A stretch of 64,000 nucleotides of DNA from Casimicrobiaceae bacterium. GTDB lineage: Bacteria > Pseudomonadota > Gammaproteobacteria > Burkholderiales > Casimicrobiaceae. How positions within the stretch are numbered: the stretch's first letter is position 1; every line of letters starts with the position of its first letter. The stretch is taken from the NCBI GenBank assembly GCA_026646885.1, contig JAPKHK010000009.1:62001-126000 (forward strand). Direction: 5' to 3'. The notes under the pieces were generated by a model. The model had not been told where the DNA came from and searched no databases. It worked only from the letters and a program-made list of their open reading frames with translations. Below are positions 34,275 to 44,039 of this stretch, piece after piece. The position numbers were made by a program, and so were the translations under genes.

Positions 34275-36236
34275 ATGTCCGATATCGAATCAGTCCTACA
34301 CGAAAACCGCGTTTTTCCGCCCCCGGAAGCATTTGTCGCACAGGCGCATGTTCCGGGCATGGCGGCCTACCGGGAGTTGTGCGCGAAGGCGGAGAAGGAC
34401 TATGCGGGGTTTTGGGGCAAACTTGCGCATGACAACATCCTCTGGAAGAAGCAGTTCACCAAGACCCTGGACGACTCCAACGCGCCTTTCTACAAGTGGT
34501 TCGAGGATGGTGAACTCAATGTTTCCTACAACTGCCTGGACCGCCATCTCGAATCCAAGCCGCACAAAACGGCGCTGATCTTCGAAGCCGACAATGGGCA
34601 AGTGACCAAGGTGAGCTACAAGGAGCTCTACCACAAGGTTTGCCAGTTCGCCAACGGTCTCAAGAAGCTCGGCATCACCAAGGGTGACCGCGTCCTCATC
34701 TACTTGCCCATGAGCGTCGAAGCCGTCGTTGCCATGCAGGCCTGTGCGCGTATCGGCGCCATCCACTCGGTGGTGTTCGGCGGCTTCTCCGCCAAGAGCG
34801 TGCAAGAGCGCATCATGGACGCGCAAGCCAAGCTCGTTGTCACGGCCGACGGACAATATCGCGGCGGCCGCGAAATCCCCTTGAAGCCGGCGGTCGATGA
34901 AGCGCTTTCCATGGGTGGCTGCGAGACGATCAACAAAGTGGTGGTGTATAAGCGCACCGGCGGTGAAGTGCTCTGGAACGCCAGCCGCGACCTCTGGTGG
35001 CACGACCTCACCGAGGGCCTGCCCGACGAGTGCGAGCCCACCTACGTTTCTGCCGAACACCCGCTGTTCATTCTCTACACCTCGGGTTCCACGGGCAAGC
35101 CCAAGGGCGTGCAGCACTCGACCGGCGGCTATTTGTTGGGCGCGGTCATGAGTATGAAATGGGTGTTCGACATCAAATCGAACGACGTTTTCTGGTGCAC
35201 CGCCGACGTGGGCTGGGTCACGGGGCACACCTACGTCACCTACGGCCCGCTTGCCTTGGGCGCGACCGAAGTGATTTTCGAAGGTGTGCCGACTTATCCC
35301 GACGCCGGGCGCTTCTGGAAGATGATCCAGGATCACAAAGTCACCATCTTCTATACCGCGCCCACGGCGATTCGTTCGCTCATCAAAGCCGGCGGCGATT
35401 TGCCCAAGAATTACGATTTGTCTTCCTTGCGTATCCTGGGCACGGTCGGCGAACCGATCAACCCCGAGGCCTGGATGTGGTACTACAACACCGTGGGCGG
35501 CGCGCGTTGTCCGATCGTCGATACCTGGTGGCAAACCGAAACTGGCGGCCACATGATTACACCCCTACCCGGCGCCATGCCGCTGAAGCCCGGTTCCTGC
35601 ACTTTGCCGCTGCCAGGCGTCGATGCCGCCGTGGTCGATGAAGCGGCGCACGAAGTCGAACTCGGCAAGGGTGGTTTTCTGGTCATTCGCAAACCCTGGC
35701 CGTCGATGATTCGCACCATCTGGGGCGATCCCGAGCGCTACAAGAAGTCTTACTTCCCGGAAGAATTCAAAGGCATGTACCTCGCGGGCGATGGCGCCAA
35801 CCGCGATATGGACGGCTACTTCTGGATCGTCGGTCGGATCGACGATGTGCTCAACGTTTCGGGCCACCGCCTGGGCACCATGGAAATCGAGTCGGCTTTG
35901 GTAGCCAATCCACTAGTGGCCGAGGCGGCCGTGGTCGGACGTCCGCATGACATCAAGGGCGAGGCGGTGGTGGCTTTCGTGGTCTTGAAGCAATCCCGCC
36001 CCACGGGCGAAAAAGCCAAAGAAATCTCCAACCAGTTGAAAGCCTGGGTGGCGCAAGAAATCGGCTCCATCGCCAAGCCCGAGGAAATCCGCTTCGGCGA
36101 CAATCTTCCCAAGACGCGCTCCGGCAAAATCATGCGCCGGCTGCTACGTTCGCTGGCGAAGGGGGAAGCGATCACGCAAGACACCACGACCCTGGAAAAC
36201 CCGGGCATTCTCGATCAGTTGAAAGAAGCGAACTGA
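34275..36236 (+). CDS. acs: acetyl-CoA synthetase
   Basis: A 653-residue AMP-forming acetate-CoA ligase with AGGAGG 7 nt before ATG 34275. Adenylation motifs are [16 protein letters not shown] (P-loop-like), TWWQTETGG (aromatic, adenine site), the [16 protein letters not shown] hinge and the catalytic Lys618 in [11 protein letters not shown], the residue acetylated by Pat-type enzymes in regulation. It activates acetate for the citric acid cycle or fatty-acid/PHB synthesis. It has its own promoter and a strong terminator, so it appears monocistronic. Confidence 0.97.
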   Translation: MSDIESVLHENRVFPPPEAFVAQAHVPGMAAYRELCAKAEKDYAGFWGKLAHDNILWKKQFTKTLDDSNAPFYKWFEDGELNVSYNCLDRHLESKPHKTALIFEADNGQVTKVSYKELYHKVCQFANGLKKLGITKGDRVLIYLPMSVEAVVAMQACARIGAIHSVVFGGFSAKSVQERIMDAQAKLVVTADGQYRGGREIPLKPAVDEALSMGGCETINKVVVYKRTGGEVLWNASRDLWWHDLTEGLPDECEPTYVSAEHPLFILYTSGSTGKPKGVQHSTGGYLLGAVMSMKWVFDIKSNDVFWCTADVGWVTGHTYVTYGPLALGATEVIFEGVPTYPDAGRFWKMIQDHKVTIFYTAPTAIRSLIKAGGDLPKNYDLSSLRILGTVGEPINPEAWMWYYNTVGGARCPIVDTWWQTETGGHMITPLPGAMPLKPGSCTLPLPGVDAAVVDEAAHEVELGKGGFLVIRKPWPSMIRTIWGDPERYKKSYFPEEFKGMYLAGDGANRDMDGYFWIVGRIDDVLNVSGHRLGTMEIESALVANPLVAEAAVVGRPHDIKGEAVVAFVVLKQSRPTGEKAKEISNQLKAWVAQEIGSIAKPEEIRFGDNLPKTRSGKIMRRLLRSLAKGEAITQDTTTLENPGILDQLKEAN

Positions 36237-36263
36237 TCGCAGCGCCGGTCGCAATTTGTAACT

Positions 36264-36290
36264 AGGGGTCGCCGCACGCGACCCCTTTTT
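36264..36290 (+). terminator. rho-independent terminator of acs
   Basis: A perfect 9-bp stem AGGGGTCGC (36264-36272) / GCGACCCCT (36278-36286), loop CGCAC, then a run of T. Confidence 0.9.
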
Positions 36291-36418
36291 ATTCAGTGAT
36301 TGCGCTGTTAGGGGACCGGCTACCGCCGGTGGCGACAGAACGGGAGAACCACTCTTGCCTTCCCTGTGGGGGGGCCGGATGATGTCGCAGCCGACTCGAC
36401 TGACGAAAGGGGTGGGGA

Positions 36419-37654
36419 ATGAGCGTTCCAATGTGTATTGCCTTAGGGGTTTCCTTGCTCCTAGCGGCAAGCTTTTCCCAGGCACAAACCGCTACGCAAG
36501 CTGCCCTTCGTGCGCAACTCGAACGTATCGAAACCCTGCGCGGCGAGCGACCCAAGGACGACTTGCTGGTCTTCTACCGCGCCATGACTCAGGCCCAACT
36601 CGGCGCCCGCGAAGCGGCACTCGCCGACCTGCGCAGTTTGGTCGGGCGACGCCGCGGCTTGATTCCTGCGCCGGGGGCGGGTTTCGACCGTTTATGGGAG
36701 GACGAGGAATTCCAGCGCCTGCGGGCGCAATTGAGCGCCGATGAACCGAAGACCCAACCCGCGGCCGCGGTGTTCGCCCGGCTCACGGGCAGGTCGCTCC
36801 TTCCCGAAGGCATCGCCTACGACCCTAAAACACGGCGCCTCTTCGTCGGCAGTATCCATAGACGAAAGATCGTCACGCTCGATGCGTGGGGCCGGCAGGA
36901 GGACTGGTCGCGCGCTGAGGATCGCCTCGATGCCATCCTCGGCTTGTGCGTGGACGTGCCGCGCCGTCTGCTGTGGGCGGTTAGCACCAACGCTTCCGAC
37001 GACGAAGCCGAAAAGGCGCGGCGCAACGCCCTCATCGCTTGGGATCTCGCAACCCGTCGCCTGGTGCGCCGCGTCGAGCTACCCCAGGCCCAACACTTGA
37101 ATGATCTCACTACCGCCGCCGACGGCACGCTTTACGCCAGCGATTCCTTCGGCAGCACGATTTGGGTGCTAAGCCCCGGCGCGGTGACCGCGGTCGCGCT
37201 GGGCAAACCCGGCGAACTGCGAGGCGCCAACGGGCTGACCCTCGGCCCCAAAGGGGAACTTTATGTCGCCATTTCCACCGGCATCGCCCGCGTCGACACC
37301 AGCAGCGGCGCTTGGCAGCGCATGGCGCAGCGCGACGATTGGGTAACCGGCGGCATCGACGGGCTCTACTACCACCGCGGCGCGTTGATCGGCGTGCAAA
37401 ATGGCCCCAATCCGGGGCGCGTGATTCGCCTCGAACTGAGTGCCGACGGCCGGAGCATCACCGCATTCAAGGTGTTGCAGTCGCATCACCACCCCGAGTT
37501 CGACGAACCCACCACCGGCGCCATCGTCGGCGAACACTTGATGGTCATCGCCAATTCGCACATCGCGCGTCGTCGCCCGAACGGCAGCATCGCCGGGGCG
37601 GACCGGCTGCGCGCGCCGGTGCTAATCAAAGTGCCGCTTGCGGCGAGACATTGA
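36419..37654 (+). CDS. secreted SMP-30/gluconolactonase-like beta-propeller protein
   Basis: 411 residues with AAAGGGGTGGGG before the ATG and a signal peptide ending near SFSQAQ. Residues 25-110 are helical and charged. The rest is a six-bladed propeller-like region with RSLLPEGIAYDPKTRRLFVGS, HLNDLTTAADGTLYASDSFG and GANGLTLGPKGELYVA, which match SMP-30/NHL blades. Lactonase metal ligands cannot be assigned by eye. It follows the acs terminator and shows no operon partners. Confidence 0.72.
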   Translation: MSVPMCIALGVSLLLAASFSQAQTATQAALRAQLERIETLRGERPKDDLLVFYRAMTQAQLGAREAALADLRSLVGRRRGLIPAPGAGFDRLWEDEEFQRLRAQLSADEPKTQPAAAVFARLTGRSLLPEGIAYDPKTRRLFVGSIHRRKIVTLDAWGRQEDWSRAEDRLDAILGLCVDVPRRLLWAVSTNASDDEAEKARRNALIAWDLATRRLVRRVELPQAQHLNDLTTAADGTLYASDSFGSTIWVLSPGAVTAVALGKPGELRGANGLTLGPKGELYVAISTGIARVDTSSGAWQRMAQRDDWVTGGIDGLYYHRGALIGVQNGPNPGRVIRLELSADGRSITAFKVLQSHHHPEFDEPTTGAIVGEHLMVIANSHIARRRPNGSIAGADRLRAPVLIKVPLAARH

Positions 37655-38093
37655 GGCAGACGTCTCACCGCCCGGTGCCACTCAGGCTGAGCCCGAATGC
37701 CGGTGCAAAAGCGTTTGCCCAGGGCACAAGAAAACACCGCCGCATCATCGTCCCAGCGGCGGCATGAAACGAAGAATCGCGGCGCTGCGAGCGCAGGGGC
37801 TCGGCGACATCGGTTTCCACTTCGGCACGACCTGGGTGTAACCCCCAAGTAACCCATCTCCCCTTGGCATTCGCTGCGCGCGAATGCCATGCTGCCGGCA
37901 GGTCAGGAAAGTCGCCGGCAAGCGGACATGGGCTCGATGGGAGCCAGCGCGCTCAAAGGGCTAGACCAGCGCGCCGTTGTCAGGCGCCAGCCCGCTCGCA
38001 GGCGGCTGGCGGCGAACCATCGCCCCCACCGGGCGAATGAGCTGACTGCCCCGTGTTGCCGGCCAATCCACCCGTCGTCGATAAGGGAGAAGC
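37655..38093. other. 439-nt non-coding stretch with two hairpins
   Basis: No convincing gene is present; short ORFs lack starts with ribosome sites and family features. Two perfect inverted repeats stand out. One is TGGCATTCGC/GCGAATGCCA (37865-37874 and 37880-37889, loop TGCGC). The other is CGCCAGCC/GGCTGGCG (37985-37992 and 38004-38011). Neither has a T-run. They could be processed-RNA structures in the leader of the protease gene. Confidence 0.5.
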
Positions 38094-39573
38094 ATGAAGC
38101 AGCAATTACCACTCTGCCGAACGCTGGCCTTCGCGTTTCTGCTGGCCATCGGCACACCCATCGCCACCGCGGGTGAGGTTCCGCAATCGCTTTACGACAA
38201 AGCGGCGCACAGCGGCACGGTGCGAGTGATCGTGGAGCTTCGCGTCGCCACCGTTCCCGATGCAAAGATCGCCAGCGATCAAGCGGTCGCCGCGCAAAGA
38301 AAGGACATTGCCGCGGCGCGCGCGGCCGTCTTGAAGCGCCTCGCCGGCACTGGCCATCGACTCATGCGCGAGTACACCACCATTCCCTTCGTGGCGCTGG
38401 AAGTGGCGCCAGACGCCTTAGCCGCGTTAGCGACATCGACTGACGTGGCGGGCGTGGTGGAGGACATTTTGCTCGGGCCGGCGCTCAACGACAGTGTGCC
38501 GCTTATCGGCGCCGATCAGGCCTGGGCGGCCGGCTACGATGGCAGCGGCTTTGTCATGGCCGTTCTCGATAGCGGCATTGAGAGCGGCCACCCCTTTCTG
38601 GCCGGAAAGGTGATTGAGGAAGCCTGCTTTTCCGCCAACGCCAATTGTCCGAACGGGCTGACCACCCAGACCGGGCCAGGGTCGGGGGAGCCGTGCACCT
38701 ATGCGCTGGGCTGTCGGCACGGCACGGCCGTCGCGGGTGTTGCCGCTGGAGCGGGCCTCAGTTTTTCCGGAGTCGCCAAAGGTGCACGGCTGATGTCGGT
38801 GCAGGTATTCTCGCAGCAAACTGGAAGTCCATGCACTGGGTGGGGTGCCGATCCATGCGCTCTGGCTCTCACCTCGGATACGGTCGCAGGCATGGAGCGG
38901 GTTTATCTGCTGAGGGCGGTCCACAATTTCGCCGCGGTCAATCTGAGTATCGGGAGTTTGACCACGGGCGGCTCGGGTTGGGTCTCCCCATGCGACAGTG
39001 CCCTGGCGGCCATGACCGCGGTAACCGAAAACCTGCGTCTTGCGGGTATCGTCACAGTCGCCGCTTCCGGTAATAACGGATTCCCGGACGCCTTGACGTG
39101 GCCAGCATGTATCTCCAGCGCCGCGAGCGTGGGCTCCACGACCATGGTCGATTCCGTTTCCGCATTCTCAAACTCCGCCTCGTTCCTGTCTCTGCTGGCA
39201 CCTGGCGAAGAGATAACGACCTCGCTGCCTGGCGGGGGATTCTCCGTGAACGGTTGGGGGACCTCTTACGCCACCCCCGCACGTGGCAGGCGCCTGGGCG
39301 ATCTTGAAGCAGAAGAAACCCACCGCCACCGTGAGCGAAATTCTCAATGCCCTGGTCCGCACCGGCCGCCCGGTGCTCGACACCCGCAACGGCATCACCA
39401 AACCACGTATTCAGTTGAACCTGGCCTTGTTGGACTTGGCGCCTGGCACGCCCATTCCTACCCTCTCCGGGTGGCTTTTGGTCGGCTTGGCGGGCCTGCT
39501 GGCAACGGGAGGCCTTAGCGCCTTGCGCGGGCGGTTTGGGCGAGGCGAGGAAACAGGACGCCGATTTTCTTGA
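38094..39573 (+). pseudogene. subtilisin-like serine protease with IPTL-CTERM anchor, broken by +1 frameshift
   Basis: A signal peptide (LAFAFLLAIGTPIATA) and an I9-type propeptide (about residues 30-125) precede an S8 catalytic domain: Asp159 in AVLDSGIESGH, His209 in CRHGTAVAGV, oxyanion Asn327 in ASGNNG and Ser391 in GWGTSYATP. Right after TP395 the frame slips. The C-run at 39274-39278 has five Cs where four would continue as TPHVAGAWAILKQKKP in the +1 frame. That frame then runs to 39573 and ends in PIPTLSGWLLVGLAGLLA plus Arg-rich tail, an IPTL-CTERM surface-sorting signal. Read in the original frame the product is 474 residues of nonsense C-terminus without the anchor. The cause may be real decay, slippage-based phase variation or a consensus error. 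Confidence 0.85.
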
Positions 39574-39773
39574 GCGACTGGTCACCCCGATCAAGCGGGC
39601 CAGGCGACTTTGCAAGTATGGCTTGATCCTGATGGAGCACTTTCCTTTTGGGCATGACGCCGAACGATGATCGTGGAAATGTGCTGAGTTCGCCGAACCT
39701 GATTCGATTCCGCGTCAAGGAAGGCTCAACTTCCGCGCGTGGGCTTGTGTCTTCTACCGACGAGGAGTTCAAA

Positions 39774-40772
39774 ATGATACGTTTTTCCTGGTGGGTCCTT
39801 GGGATATCTGCGGCGCTTACATTCTCGGGTGCCGGCTTCGCCGCGCAGCGGACCTTTGTTTCCGTTCTGGGCAGCGACGCCAATATCACCTACAACTGTT
39901 CTAACTCCCTGCCCTGTCGGGGGTTCACAGCCGCACTTGGCGTGACCGATGCGGGTGGTGAAATCGTGGTCAAAGACTCGGGCGGGTACGGCCCGGTCAT
40001 CATCACGAAGTCGGTCTCCATCATCGCCAACGATGGTGTCTATGCCGGGATCAGCGTTTTTTCCGGTACAGGTATCGAAATCGCGACACCGGGCGTCGAT
40101 GTCCTCCTCAAGGGTTTGACGCTCAACGGCTTGGGCGGCTATATCGGCATTTCCATGAGCGATGGCATACGTCTGACCGTGCTCAACTGCCTGGTTCGGA
40201 ACTTCAGTCTTGACGGTGGGGTGGGCATTAGCGTCGACGCTCCTGGTCTGGCTCGGGTGTTCGACACGGTGCTCCTGGAAAACGCGACTGGGGTGGCGAT
40301 CGGGAACGGAGCAACGGCGGTGATTTCACGCACACGTTTTTTTGGCAACGCCTTGGGTCTCGATGTCCTTGCCGGCGCAGCGGATGAGACGACCACGGAG
40401 GTAAGCGCCTCGGAAGCAGGCCAGAACTTGACCGGCTTCCATGCTCGGGCACTTGCCGGCGGCACCGTGAAACTGAACGTCAAGGATTCCGTGCTCGCGA
40501 AAAACAGTGGCGTCGGCGGCCGTACCACGAGCACTGGCGGGACAGTTCTATCCACCTATACCGCAAACCTGATCAGCGGTAATAGTGGCGCCGGTCTATA
40601 TGCCGAGGGAAGCGGCGCCAAAATTGTCGCCATCGGCAACACGCTCAGCCAGAACAGCTGGGGACTTGTTCAGACCGGCGGGAGCGCGGTGGTCTCCACC
40701 GGAGACAACGCGGCTACGGACAACACCTCCGGATCGAGTTCGGGCACGATCACGCCGTTGAGCAAGATTTGA
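39774..40772 (+). CDS. secreted right-handed beta-helix protein
   Basis: 332 residues from ATG 39774, fixed by GAGGAG about 7 nt upstream and by the signal peptide (WWVLGISAALTFSGAGFA). The mature part repeats short Val/Ile/Gly/Asn rungs such as VDVLLKGLTLNGLGG, IRLTVLNCLVRNFS, ARVFDTVLLENATGVAIG, AVISRTRFFGN and AKIVAIGNTLSQNSWGL, the pattern of pectate-lyase-like parallel beta-helices. Catalytic residues are not identifiable. The N-terminal RTFVSVLGSDANITYNCSN segment is common in uncharacterised betaproteobacterial relatives. It follows the protease by 200 nt on the same strand. Confidence 0.78.
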   Translation: MIRFSWWVLGISAALTFSGAGFAAQRTFVSVLGSDANITYNCSNSLPCRGFTAALGVTDAGGEIVVKDSGGYGPVIITKSVSIIANDGVYAGISVFSGTGIEIATPGVDVLLKGLTLNGLGGYIGISMSDGIRLTVLNCLVRNFSLDGGVGISVDAPGLARVFDTVLLENATGVAIGNGATAVISRTRFFGNALGLDVLAGAADETTTEVSASEAGQNLTGFHARALAGGTVKLNVKDSVLAKNSGVGGRTTSTGGTVLSTYTANLISGNSGAGLYAEGSGAKIVAIGNTLSQNSWGLVQTGGSAVVSTGDNAATDNTSGSSSGTITPLSKI

Positions 40773-41028
40773 GCGTGGAAATGCCACGATCACGGCGTCT
40801 GGGCGGATCACGCCGCTAGATTCAATGGCAAGTCACGCCAATCAACTTAGCGCAGATTCGGCGCGGCGGAGTCGTTTTGCCGAACCCACCAGGCGGCGTT
40901 GGCACAGGCCTTCGTTTCGGCGACACAGGCGGCGACGGGTTTACCAACTTGTCCTCAGCAGACGGGAGAGCTTCCCTGGGCCGCTAAGAAGCGTCTCGCG
41001 GCCGCTTCCGACCATCCTCGCCAGGCGC

Positions 41029-42816
41029 TCAGCGAAAGGCGCCGGAACGCTCTCCCAAGGCCCGCCATTGTGGCATGGCGCGCAAGCGCAAGAAGGTCGG
41101 ATCGACGGGCGCGCAGATCAAATTGGCGTCGCGCTCCTTTGCCGCGCGCTCCAGCCAATGAAACGCAGCAGCTTGATAGTCGAGTCGGGCATACACCATC
41201 GCCACTTGGTAGGGCGACACGTATTTCCCGGCAAAAGCTTTGAGCATGGCATCGAGGAGTGTTTTGGCGTCGTCATGTCTTCGTTGCATGGCGAGTGCCT
41301 GCGCGCGTCCGCACCATCCGATCGAGAGCTCCGGGGCAAACTCCGAGGCCCACTGGTAATGCACGAGCGCCTCGTCCGGCCGTTGCAGACACAGGTAGGT
41401 GAAGCCGAGCAGGGTTCGCGCCAGCAGATTCCGCGGATCGACATCGGTAATGGCGAGAAACTCAGCCTCGGCGGCTTGGTAGCGGCCGGTATAGAGCGTG
41501 AGCAGGGCCAAATGGCAGCGCAGAGACTGGTCGAGCGGATCGAGCTCCCTGGCGACGAGGAATTCGCGTTCCGCAAGATCGAAGGCGCGGCGAAACATCA
41601 GTGCGTAGGCATAGGACTGATGGGCATAGCGAGCACCGGGCGCGAGTTGTATCGCCCTGCGATACATCGGCTCGGCGGCGCTCCAGTCGTACTCGAAGCG
41701 AAACAGGATACTGGCCAGCGCCGAGCACGCTTCGCTCATCTGCGGCGCGATTTCCAGGGCGCGCAGCGCGGCTTGTTTGACGACGCCGATGGTTTCCGAC
41801 GAGGCCGCGGTCCAGGCGATCACCCCCAGATGCGCCAAAGCCAGCCCGGAATGCGCTGCCGCGTAGGCGGGATCGATGCGCAGCGCGAGAGAAAAAAGCT
41901 CGATCGCCTTGCGGTAGCCCTCGATGGATTGCTGGCGCAAGGCGAATCGCGCTCGGTCGTGGTAGTCCTTGGCCTCGGCACTGTTGGTCGCACCTCGCGG
42001 CGCGAGATGTTCCAGCGAAGGCGGCGATGCTTCGGCTGTGGCCGACCGTCTGGCGAGGAATTGAACGAGATCACTGACGAGTCTCTCTTGCATGCCAAAT
42101 GGCGCGCTAGGGATTTCCGTGTAGCTTCCCGACCAGACCAGCGCGCCGTCTCGCACTGCATCGAGCCGAGCGCTGATCCGCATCTGACCCGCCTCGCGGG
42201 TCACCGTGCCGCGAAAAACAGATCCTACGCCGAGGCTGGCGCCGATCACGCGGTTGTTCGCCGCGTGGTCCTTGAAGCGATCCGCCGAATTCCTCGCCAC
42301 CACCTTGCACCCTGGCGCGCCCGCGAGTGCTGCAATCACAGCGTCGCCCAAGGCCTGGCAGAAGGGTTCGGCACCGGGATCGCCGGTTGCGTTGAACACC
42401 GGCAACACCGCCACGAATCCAAGGTTCGCCCGCCGCGGCTCGCCGGGTTCGCGCCAAACAATGCGCGGCGCGTAGCTGCCGATGGGAATGGAAAATTCCA
42501 GATACGCGCCCGCCCCCTCGTCTTGGTAGTAATGCGCCAGGCGTTCTCTGATTCGCCGCGCGGTAACGCGTACGATGGGATCTTTGCGAGGATCGAAACG
42601 CCCGGCGTCGCGGCCGAGGCCGTCGATCGCCAGCGTGGTCTCCTTGAGCGGCGCCGCTCGGTGGTTTAGGGCATTTTCCACCAAAAAGCGCAGCAGACGT
42701 TGTTGCTGCAAACACTGGCGAAAACTCTGTCCGTTGACAATGCGCTCCAATTCGGCGCGAATGAGCGCGGTGGGGATTGCATCGACTGACTCCACGACCT
42801 CGGGTTCGCCCGACAT
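41029..42816 (-). CDS. TPR protein with winged-helix-like N-terminal domain
   Basis: 595 residues from ATG 42816, which has GGAGG 6 nt upstream. The N-terminal segment ELERIVNGQSFRQCLQQQRLLRFLVENAL and GRFDPRKDPIVRVTARRIRERL belongs to a family of TPR regulators/adenylate-cyclase-like proteins where this region is thought to bind DNA or act as a dimeriser. A middle alpha/beta domain (VAVLPVFNATGDPGAEPFCQALGDAVIAAL, FRGTVTREAGQMRISARL) resembles the FlgO/TolB-like nucleotide-free domain of those proteins. The C-terminal 300 residues are TPRs (ALRIDPAYAAAHSGLALAHLG and others). No cyclase catalytic domain is present. Function unknown. Confidence 0.75.
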   Translation of the reverse strand: MSGEPEVVESVDAIPTALIRAELERIVNGQSFRQCLQQQRLLRFLVENALNHRAAPLKETTLAIDGLGRDAGRFDPRKDPIVRVTARRIRERLAHYYQDEGAGAYLEFSIPIGSYAPRIVWREPGEPRRANLGFVAVLPVFNATGDPGAEPFCQALGDAVIAALAGAPGCKVVARNSADRFKDHAANNRVIGASLGVGSVFRGTVTREAGQMRISARLDAVRDGALVWSGSYTEIPSAPFGMQERLVSDLVQFLARRSATAEASPPSLEHLAPRGATNSAEAKDYHDRARFALRQQSIEGYRKAIELFSLALRIDPAYAAAHSGLALAHLGVIAWTAASSETIGVVKQAALRALEIAPQMSEACSALASILFRFEYDWSAAEPMYRRAIQLAPGARYAHQSYAYALMFRRAFDLAEREFLVARELDPLDQSLRCHLALLTLYTGRYQAAEAEFLAITDVDPRNLLARTLLGFTYLCLQRPDEALVHYQWASEFAPELSIGWCGRAQALAMQRRHDDAKTLLDAMLKAFAGKYVSPYQVAMVYARLDYQAAAFHWLERAAKERDANLICAPVDPTFLRLRAMPQWRALGERSGAFR

Positions 42817-43010
42817 CTTTAGCCTCCGGCTGGTCTCAGCGGCCGATTGGTCACGCGGCAAAGTCTGGTGTGGCGAAACTCCCGTCTGCTTTTTCACATG
42901 AAAATGCCGCTAATCGATGGACCCTGAGTCGCGCTCCATGGTGCCCTTGGTGTTCGTCCGCTGTCAATGAGGCGCGCCGGCTCATAGCAAGCTCACAGGA
43001 GCCGGTGCGC

Positions 43011-43040
43011 TTGACACCTTTCCCCGCAATCGTCGATACT
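43011..43040 (+). promoter_or_regulatory. sigma-70 promoter of the sdpR-sdpI operon
   Basis: Perfect TTGACA (43011-43016), 18-nt spacer, GATACT (43035-43040). The AT-rich leader that follows (43056-43074) is a plausible autorepressor operator, but its symmetry is only partial. Confidence 0.6.
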
Positions 43041-43074
43041 GCGACCATCATCGAATTACATATTCATCTAAATA

Positions 43075-43365
43075 ATGGCGAAAGAACAAGACAGCGCCTT
43101 CAAAGCCATTGCCGATCCCACCCGGCGAGAAATCTTGCGTCTGCTGCGCCGGCGCGAGATGACCGCGGGGGAGCTGGCCGAGCGCTTCGACATGACCAAG
43201 CCGACGATGTCCCACCACTTCGCCGTGCTGAAAGCGGCCGACCTCATCACCGGCCGGCGCGAGGGGCAGACCATTTGGTATGGGCTCAATACCACGGTGG
43301 TCGAAGACATCCTGGCCTGGGCCATGGACCTCACCGACCGCAAACCACAAAGGAAGCGACCATGA
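43075..43365 (+). CDS. ArsR/SmtB-family autorepressor (SdpR-like)
   Basis: A 96-residue winged-helix regulator: ADPTRREILRLLRRREMTAGELAERF, recognition helix MTKPTMSHHFAVLKAADLI, wing RREGQTIWYGLN. There are no metal-binding cysteines, matching the SdpR branch, which represses its own operon and is titrated to the membrane by SdpI. The stop overlaps the sdpI start by ATGA (43362-43365), strong evidence of translational coupling. Confidence 0.9.
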   Translation: MAKEQDSAFKAIADPTRREILRLLRRREMTAGELAERFDMTKPTMSHHFAVLKAADLITGRREGQTIWYGLNTTVVEDILAWAMDLTDRKPQRKRP

Positions 43366-44039
43366 AAACACGCTACTTTTCGACCGGCCTGGCATTGCTG
43401 GCCCTGGCGCTCGGTCTCACTGCTTTTTTCTGGGGCGAACTGCCCGAGCGAGTCCCCGTGCATTGGAATGCCGCGGGAGAAATCGATCGCTACGGTTCGC
43501 GTTGGGAACTCGTGCTCTTCGGTCCAGGAATGATGCTGGGCTCATTGATACTCTTCGCGCTCTTGCCCTGGCTATCGCCGCGCCGCTTCAAGGTCGAGGA
43601 TTCCGGCGCCACCTATTTGCGCTTCATGCTGATCGTCGTGGCCATGTTTGCTTACTTCCACGTGGTGCTGCTCTGGGCCGGCCTGGGCAAACAATTCGAC
43701 ATGCTGGCCGCGGTGTTCGGCGGCTTGGGGCTCTTCCTCGCTTTGCTGGGTAATTTGCTGGGCAAAGTGCGACGCAATTTCTACATCGGCATCCGTACGC
43801 CCTGGACCCTCGCCGACGAAGCCAACTGGTACGCCACGCATCGCCTGGCCGGCAAGACCATGGTAGCGGGCGGCGTTCTGGTTCTGGTGTTCGCGCTTTT
43901 GGGTCTGCCTTGGTGGCTGAACGTCATCGCCATGCTGGCAGCGAGCTTGATTCCGGTGGGCTATTCGCTTTGGTACTGCAAGCGGCAGGAGCGTATGCAT
44001 GCCGAGACCAACGCAAGCAACGCGCGGAGGCAAGGATGA
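43362..44039 (+). CDS. SdpI-family membrane protein (DUF1648 + SdpI)
   Basis: 225 residues, six membrane helices. The N-terminal DUF1648 motif ELPERVPVHWNAAGEIDRYGSRW and the SdpI signature GLGLFLALLGNLLGKVRRNFYIGIRTPWTLADEANWYATHR are both intact. In Bacillus, SdpI gives immunity to the SdpC toxin and senses it; in proteobacteria no such toxin is usually present, and none is visible here. It is translationally coupled to the ArsR gene upstream (ATGA) and to the second copy downstream (ATGA at 44036-44039). Confidence 0.9.
   Translation: MKTRYFSTGLALLALALGLTAFFWGELPERVPVHWNAAGEIDRYGSRWELVLFGPGMMLGSLILFALLPWLSPRRFKVEDSGATYLRFMLIVVAMFAYFHVVLLWAGLGKQFDMLAAVFGGLGLFLALLGNLLGKVRRNFYIGIRTPWTLADEANWYATHRLAGKTMVAGGVLVLVFALLGLPWWLNVIAMLAASLIPVGYSLWYCKRQERMHAETNASNARRQG

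Noticed and set aside
40825-42669. 614-residue open frame opposite the TPR regulator
   Set aside because: Antisense of a TPR gene with a clear ribosome site on the other strand; no domain recognised.
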